Of a stretch of 64,000 nt of DNA, positions 41,601 to 50,600 are shown one piece after another. Location: positions 89,621,001 through 89,685,000 of the forward strand of contig CM032233.1 of the NCBI GenBank assembly GCA_019009955.1, in the 5' to 3' direction. Positions within the stretch are counted from its first letter, which is position 1; each line of letters opens with the position of its first letter. A model generated the notes under the pieces. The model was not told where the DNA came from. It saw only the letters and a list, made by a program, of their open reading frames with translations, and searched no databases. The DNA comes from Riptortus pedestris (taxonomy: Eukaryota; Arthropoda; Insecta; Hemiptera; Alydidae). The position numbers and the translations under genes are program-made.

Positions 41601-44600
41601 CACATTACTTAAACCATCAATTTCACAGACATGGAAATAATAAAATAGTAAGCTGTTATAGTGTTCCATTTCTTCTACAGTGCATAATTTATTCCATTTT
41701 TATATTTTTAATGATTTTTATATATTTATTGAAAATAGAATTATCTATTAATAAAGACCATACATGGAATTATTTGAGGAAAACAAAAGGAACCACAATC
41801 TATTTCTTCCTTCATATATCTTGTCCAAATCATTGGTTAGTAAGTATTAGGATTTATATACTAACACATACATTAAATGCCAATATATTGTTTTCCTATT
41901 TATTTTTAGAATATATTTCAGGGAAAAAAATCTTAAATAATTCTTACTCTGAATTAACCCTTATGTATACATATTTTATGGCATAATATTATTTATTTGT
42001 TACATAAGCAATGATTAAAAGCTGATTTTAGTTTTAAGCATATTGAAAATGTTTATGACATGATTCTTTTTAAATCTATTTTTTTTTTTAATATACCCAA
42101 TTAACAATTCTTCTGAGACTGAAGGATCCTAAATAGTGTTTATACTCATTACCTGTAAGATCCAAAAGAATTTCAGAATAGATGAAATTAAAATGAGGAA
42201 ATTTATCTTTAAATTCACTATAGGCCATTATATAATTTTCTTTCATTGGCATCCTATATACCCTCAGTATATTGTGTTTTTTTTTTTAAATTAATTTTCC
42301 TTGCCATATTCTTTGTTTGTTATTTGTGGTTTAATATTTTTACAGTGTTTTTTATGTTAAAAGAAAATGTAAGCATCAAAATTAATTGGGGCTGAATAAT
42401 AGATAGACGAATAGACAATTTCTGATTTGTCCTTAAGAAAGGAAACAGTAGCTCAAGAATACATACAGAGGATCCACCAAAATTGATTTTCAAATATGTA
42501 AAAATGACGGGGCAGCAGAGGTGAAACACTGGGCTTCACCTAGGGGTTCCAGGTTACAGAACTCCAGAATAGCACTATAAATTTTACTTAAATGTGAGGC
42601 CAGCAAGATTGAACTTCTATTTGTCCCTCTAATGCCTGCCCATCATTATGAGAAAATTGAGTAGCTTTCATTAATTTTCAAATACCATTCATGATGTGAC
42701 ATAGGTCATAAAAGTATAAAGTTTTCAAAAAGCAACAATGAGCAGACTTACATGAATAAACCTTAAAGTGGTGCAAAAATATCACCAATAGTAGTTTGGA
42801 ATTTATTAAATAAATACAAAAAAGTTGAAAAATAAAACTTCTTATTTTCTTTTCATTGTCCTCTATGTTTCATTATCTCCAACTAATATAGAACACACTT
42901 TAAAAAGGAATCCATTGATTCAGTATCAAATATTTGGATCTAGCTTACATTAACCTAAATTAAATAATTCACAAAAGCTTGTATATATAGTATTGGTAAT
43001 GAATAATGAATATATCTGCATGCCTGAATAGAGTACTAAAGTACTCATAAGTAACATGTATTTACCCGTGTATATTCATACACATACACACATAATTATT
43101 GTAAATGACTAGAATTCAATAATGACAATACAATTAGTTAAATATATAACATCCTTACTTAAAAGCTATAAAACATTTGATCTTTTATAAATAAAACAAC
43201 TTTTTTATTTACAAATAGCTAGTTCAATGAGTTTCAAGGTTTTTCAGTCTTCCTAACAAACAAGATTTCTACACAAAGTAGCCTTTATAATTGCAAAGAA
43301 GAAATTGTCTCCTACATTTTGTAATAATCTACGACTAGTGATAATACTCTATTGTTCTTCTAAATCTATTATTTTCTACAGAGTTTACACCTAATATTAT
43401 ATCTAAAAGTTTTGTTTTTAACTTATATGGAAGAATATAAATGCAAAATTATAAAATTATGACTATCTCATCTTATAAATCTACACTCAGCGTCCATTAT
43501 AGAAATTTCCTAATAAAAAGGTTTTACTCTCTGAATTACTATATAAATTGTGTTATTTTTTAAAATGACATTATAAACTATATTGTACACAATGAAAACT
43601 TTGTAATGAAAATTAAGTAATTATTTGAAAGTTTAAATACTTAAAAATTCTAACAAAAACCTTAACTACTCTATTCTACAGCAAATCTAACTAATTGTAC
43701 TTGGTCGGGCAACATTATGTTAGAGTTATACTTCTCTGGTTTTTAGAACCCAAAATGCTTCATTAATGAGAACACGCTCTGTTAGGTTCTGTTGACAGTG
43801 TTAAAAAATAAAAGTTAAGGACGATTGTAATCAATAAATTTTATTGATTAAAAATATAATAATAAAATTAATTTAGCTATAAAATGATTTCACAATCATG
43901 ACTGAAAATAGACAATTATTATTTTTCCTTTGAAATAAAAATACATTTTTCTTAAAAACAAAATCTGCTCATGCTTTTTTAAAGTATATCATTATACTTA
44001 CTGCATTTTCCCTCCTATCATACACAGGCATAGATACTGAAGTCATCATTTTATATGGCTCAAGGTTCAGATTTTGGTTGTATTTTGTGTATATCTGTGA
44101 AACAAATTTTATTGTATTAAAACAATTACATTTTAACAATTACACTAAGGTTTTAAGTGGTCCCAGCATATTATTTTTAGTAATTATCACAGCCCAAAAT
44201 AACAAAGCATTCATTACTGCTTGTAATATATCCCAATAAATACAAGTGAATAACATAATTAACCATAATGAGACCTTTCAGTTACATGCTTTGAAGGCAA
44301 AGCAACAAACTTCTATGGGAAATAAAAGGAGTATTCTAGCCCGAGTATTCTTTGAGCATTTTAGCCCAAATAAAAGTCTGAATAATGAAAAGTCAATGGA
44401 TTTTAATTTGTTTCATAAATAAATATGCTGATATATGTGCTTATCTTGATTCAGATAATTAAAAATGCATAATTATCTTATAACTAAAATTTTTGTATTT
44501 GCAACCTTTTTTATTTTTATATTTTCAAAAGAATAAGAGAATTGTGTTTTCTCTTTTTGTTTTATAATATCATTTTGTGAGAGAATGATAAAATCAAAAT

Positions 44601-47600
44601 AAAAGTATTTGCTACATTCAATTATAATATTTTTAGTTTAATTTAAGAATTCTCTTATTGAAGATTCTTCTAAAAATTATGAATTACTAGATAAGGATAA
44701 TGGATAAATAAATAAAAGTTTTAGACCCCCACCTAAGCATTTGTAAAGGTGAATTTTGTTTCATTATTTAAAGATTTAATTTATTGATTCCATAAAAAAG
44801 ATTCAAAATTCAACTAAAAGAAAATGTGAATTGAAAACAAAATAAAAAAAAAACATGGAGATTATATTACCATATTTACAGTGTTGCTGCTTTATCAGTC
44901 ATCGTAGTTATTTTTCTTATTTAAATACTGGCTTATTATTTAAAAACAATGTCAATGTATGTAAAACACTGAACATATTTACTTGTACATGTATAATTTA
45001 CTTTATATAATTTAATAATTAGTATTTGTTTCTCAATAAATGATTAAATTATTTACAATCATTAAGTAAAAAGTAAAGTGGTGAATAACTTGAAATAGAA
45101 ATATGTTACTACTATTTTCAAGAAGAAGCTTACCATATATTCTTTTTCATCCTTTTCATTTTGGCTTTCTCCTGCAGGTACATTTTGAGGTTTTCTATAT
45201 TTTTTATACATCAATGAAATTTCCTTTTGTTTTTCCTTTTCTTTCATTTCCCATAGCCAATCTGTCATTTTTGGGTCCTTATAAAACAATTGGCATTAGT
45301 TAATATACATTTTCAATATGGCTAGAATATAAATTCATGAATCATTAGTTAAAGACATTTCAAAATATAAAGTAAAAACTTTATGTACCACAACATCAGC
45401 ATATACAGGTGTCCATATAACAGGATGGTGGGTTTTATTCAGCACAAGAGGTCTAGCCATAACAGATACATACTGCAATACTTGTTCACGAACCTCAGCC
45501 ATGGTACTCAAATGAACATAGAACCCTACAGTTCAAAAAGATATGAAAATTTTGAATAAAAGAAGAAAGAACTTAAGTAGATTATTTTCGAAACTAATGA
45601 ACCTATGCTACACATTGTACCTTCACTGTGAATAACAAGACAACAAAAACAGTTTGTTTGCCATTTCTTTATGAATAGTAAAGCCTAATGACTTGAGAGG
45701 CCTTTAAGCTAGTTTTTTTGGAATACCTTTTAGTGTAAGATAAACCATTAGTTAAGGAGCACCTGCACCTCAATCTGAATAATGTTCTGTTTGTTGAAAT
45801 TTAATACCAACTACTACTGCACACCATGGTCCATGAAGAGCTCTCCTATGACCTCTATCTACACAAGATATAAATCACATATTAATCCCGAAAGAGGCTA
45901 TATCTGTATAACTTCAGTAGAATTTTTTAATAGATGGCGTAACTTGACTCGTTTATATTGGGAACTCAAAAAAGTGTAACAGAATTCACCAATATTCTTT
46001 TCCAAAATTGGAAGCAGCAATTTCACTTCTAGTCTAAGACTGCAGGACATTGTCGCGTTGTCTCAAGATCTTAGTGTTGTGGGAGACATACACTTATCAC
46101 ACACACTGCAAGCTCCCTTCTTTCTTCCAAAATTTACTGAATAAGAGAGTCCCCCCCTCCTCTTTTTTAACAACAAAAGGCATTGTACTATGCCCAAAGC
46201 CATTTGTACCTGGGTCTGATACTTATTGAACAGTGATCAGTTAATTACATTAATAATTTATTAATTTTTAATAATAACTATGGTTTTCTTAATTGAGACA
46301 TTGAGCACCATGTGACCACCGATGGTCATTCTTTGAATTAGGAAGTTAACCTTGTGCTCATGGGTGGGCATTCCTTGTATGACTTACTTGATTTTGTTGA
46401 CAGTGGCACACAAAATTACTAAGTCCAAGTAATACAAAGGTTATATTCTGGGAATAAACCTAAGGTTTATCAGTGCTAAATGTACGTAAAATGTTCTTCC
46501 ACTTGTGAGCATACAATCTCGAAATGTAGTACGTAGCGTGCCCATAGGTGGCCAAGTTGTCACGTAGCGAGATTCAATAATGACAACCGGTGGTCACTTG
46601 GTTCTCAGTGGAAAAATTAAAATGTCCATTGGTGGGTATGTGCTAAATGAATAATTAATGAATCTCTTTATTTATAAAAATAATAATCGAATACAACTTT
46701 CAACAGGCTTGAAAATGGTGACCTGACCTTGAATGTGCTGCCACGTGTACTTGACAATCAGCCAGTAATTAGCATCTGTCAAACAGGTTTTACAAGAGCG
46801 TAATAATCCTTTATATGCACCATGGTCTGACTATATCTAAATTACAACATTATTTTTTTTCATTTTTTTTTTTTTTATATTCATTGCTATACATTATACT
46901 TCATAAATAATTCCATGAAACTCATTTGACTAAAAATCTGCTTCCACAGAAGATTTAGAATTCATTAAAAAATGACTACAATTAATTTAATTATTAAAAA
47001 GTTACTTCATAATGAGTCTGGCCTAATCATTAGAGAAATAGAGGAAGACACTCTTAAAACTAGGATGAAGAGATGAACATTACAGACAGAGGAGTTGGCT
47101 GGACAAAAGTTCCTAAGTGCCAGAAAAAATATTTTATATTTATTAAATTATGTTCTATCTATTAAATATTCTATTTATTGAAACAAAATCTACTCTTTAA
47201 TGGGAAGTATAATTACTTGACCAATTTTTTACATAAAACAGGTACTATTTTCTCTCTTTTACCTCTATTAGCACATGCCATCCATTTCACTTCACGGACA
47301 TCTGCAACTTCTCTTCCAATCAAGTAAGTGAATACCCTAACTGGCATTTTGGGGAGTTCCTGCCAATTCCATTTTTGAAATATCTCTTGAAAATTATATG
47401 GTACTCCATCTGTAACTAACATGATTGCCTGATTGCAAGCAGATCCTTTTCTTTCATTGCGGTACTGGAAACAAAGTAAAATAATATTGTATATTTTATG
47501 TTACCAACTTAATTTGTTTTTCTTTTTATCAGAAATTTACAGTCTTTAAAAGTTCATTTAATAATTATTATTTAGTATATAAACTAGTATTTAGAATAAA

Positions 47601-50600
47601 TACAAAGTGAATAGTAACATTTAATGGAATATAATGGATGAATTAAGTGTAGAAGTCAACCAGTATCAACGCTTCAAAGGCCATACTAACGAGTCATGAA
47701 ATTTCATACATTACGTAATCAAAATAGTTGTATATATTAATAAAATGAATTATCATTAAATTAACTATTTTCATTGTTTGTATTATTTTTCAACATTTAG
47801 AATGTTTTGAAGATAAAAGAAAATAGGGTAATAGATATGTGACTAATTGGTGAAAATGATTTAAGATTAAAAAGTTTTTATTTTCTTAAACAGGGTAAAA
47901 CTTTTGTTAATGTGGCAGCAGAAAATGTATTTATTTAATAAAGATTCTTTTAAGAAGAAAACTTGTAAAACATTAGAGTACGACTAGTTTAAGTATGCCA
48001 TCAGAGTTATGTGAAAGTAAAATAAAAATTGCTTTATCTATATTAAAAAATCAATCTATCCAAATTGTTTGGGAAACTTTAAATTAATTTATTGTGTTAA
48101 ATGACATTTCTCATACTTTGATGGCTCTCGTAAAGTAGGCAGTACAAAATTCTATGGATAATGAAAGAAAAAGGTTCATTAAATAGAACGTAATAGCTTA
48201 GCCATCGATAAAAATGTCCCCACTTCATAATAGAAAGACTTGAAGAAAGATAAGAAAAACTTTCATAATTGTAGAATTTTATAAGTTGATATATAACAAT
48301 CTGCTTTGATTAAAAGATAATAAACAAATTTTATTATTCAAAATCTTTCTAATTTTTTCTATTAATTTTCCATTAAGAAAATTAATTATTTAAAAGGGAA
48401 CTCCCATTTTTATCACTATTATCAATCAATTTATTAGCTTTGAGAAAATTATTATTCAAAAAGAAAAGAAAAACCGTAGAAAGCTGTGTTATGTGAGAGG
48501 AGGCAAAAAAATCTAGTGTTCAAAAATAAAAGAAGTGATTAATTTTAGCTAGTGAAAAAAGAGGTAATCATAGTATTTATTTTAGATATATCAAAATTAT
48601 TGGAGATATTTTTTAAAAGAAACTTTTGCTCCCCTCCAAATTTCACTTCTTTCATAATTTTATTATGTGTCCTTTATATATCACCAAATGTCATTAATTA
48701 TTCTAAGCTAATAAGTTTAATAGTAATGCAGCCAACCAAATGTCAGTTATGAATTCACATTCAATACATATGTGGAATCTTAAGGTATCATCATATATTG
48801 AATAAGCATAAATGGATTCTGCAATGCTTAGAGAAACATCAATTAAATTGACACACATATATAAATGAAAATTACTCTTGTACCATTTCTAAGAGCTGGA
48901 ATGCAGTAGTCAAAGCAACTGAAAAGTTAGCTATATTTGTAGCAGCTTCAAGATTCTCCATTCCTATCTTAAGTTCTCTAATATTAGCTAAATTAGCCTG
49001 AAACAAAAGGCACAAACATTAGCTGAGAAATAACAGCTTTGCTATTAAGTGATATTGTCAAGAAAATATGAGCAAATGCTATATATTAAGGATATATAGC
49101 AGGAGTGCTGTAGTCATGAATTGTTTGTCAAGAAGAGACACTAAAATTAGGTAAATAACAATACTAACTTGCACTAGGCGTTCAGCAAAACATGGTACAA
49201 CTTCTGTGGCATTTTTAATAAAGGTCAGGACATTTACAAAATCATTACTCCCAAGAGTATCTAAAATATTATTTACAACATGACGTGCAATTTCTCGTCT
49301 TTGACCCATCATGGATCCAGAGTTGTCAACTAAAATTAGAATATCTTTTGGACTTGTTGCAGCCTCAATATACCATGAACGAGTTCTGCAGTCAAATAAG
49401 TCAACAGGACTAGAAGGTTTTTGCTCCCATTTCATTGCTGAAACAAATAGAATGTTTTAATTTATTAAAAACCAGTAAACGAAATAATTAAGCCTAATAT
49501 TATAAATAAATTAATACCTCAATAAAAGAGTTCCAACAGTGTATATGACACTGTTGACATACTATTTTGGGAATGCCCTCACTGGCAGATCATCAAGGAT
49601 AGCTTTTTTATCCTGGTGCTAGTTCTCATGCAGAGGTTAAGGGACTAGTTTCCTGGATAAGTCATTTTTTTTTAATATTTTAAGATATGCTGTCAGAATC
49701 AGTGATCCAGGGTTCATGTTACTAGTGACAGCCAAGACTAATTGGAAATATACTTACTCGTCTTCCAGGACCATGGCAATTTGCCCATCTGCATAAAGAT
49801 GACTGGGGCCAGAGTACTAATTCTTACATCAGGAATTTTGAATCAGTTCTGAGTACAGGTATCCATCTTGAACAATTAATTGCTGCCTTGCAGAATCTGA
49901 ACTTTCACTTCAGCTGCTAAAAGCTTGAGGCCCTGGAGGGTTTGAGATTGCTATAAGCAGGTGTGTTATTTCAGCATACTCACCACTGCCTATGAACAAA
50001 TACTTACATAAGGTGGGCGGGACTCACACTGATAAGTATTGGTTGGAAGGTAGCGGACAATTGAGAGCTTCAATCCTCTCAATTCAATGGAGAAATAGTT
50101 AAGATAAACTATTTCTCATGGTAACTCTTCTAGAGAGCTCTATAGGACAACTGGAAAGTGAAGATCATTCAGGTGTATCATCCCAACTACCTATGCTAGA
50201 GTACTGGAATATCCAGACATTACTCAAGCAATGAGCATGGTCATGTTATCAACCTATCAACACCTTAGACAGTGAGCCCCAAAGACTCGAGGGCTCCTCC
50301 TTGATTAGACAGTTTTTGGTCGAGACAAGAGGAAGAAGTACATATGTTAAGTCACTGTAGGTGGTGGACCTTTGGCTGTGTCATGACGGTAATTTCTGGA
50401 TCCAACACCAACTTTAGCACATATCTAGGGAAGTTGTAGAAGGAAATAGTAATCAGCCCAGTTCAGAGACAGATTTCCATTGAAGTGATTAGAGTACATA
50501 GTGGTAGATGTGGAATTGGTAGATACGCCAAAGTAGTGTAGCAAGATTGTCATTTTGATGGATATACAGCACTTTTAAAGGGTGTGGCTATGTGTAGAAT

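Noticed and set aside
41597..41986. 129-codon plus-strand open frame
   Set aside because: Long only because the region is AT-rich; residues are mostly I, F, Y, L, N and S with no motif, and it lies within a host intron.
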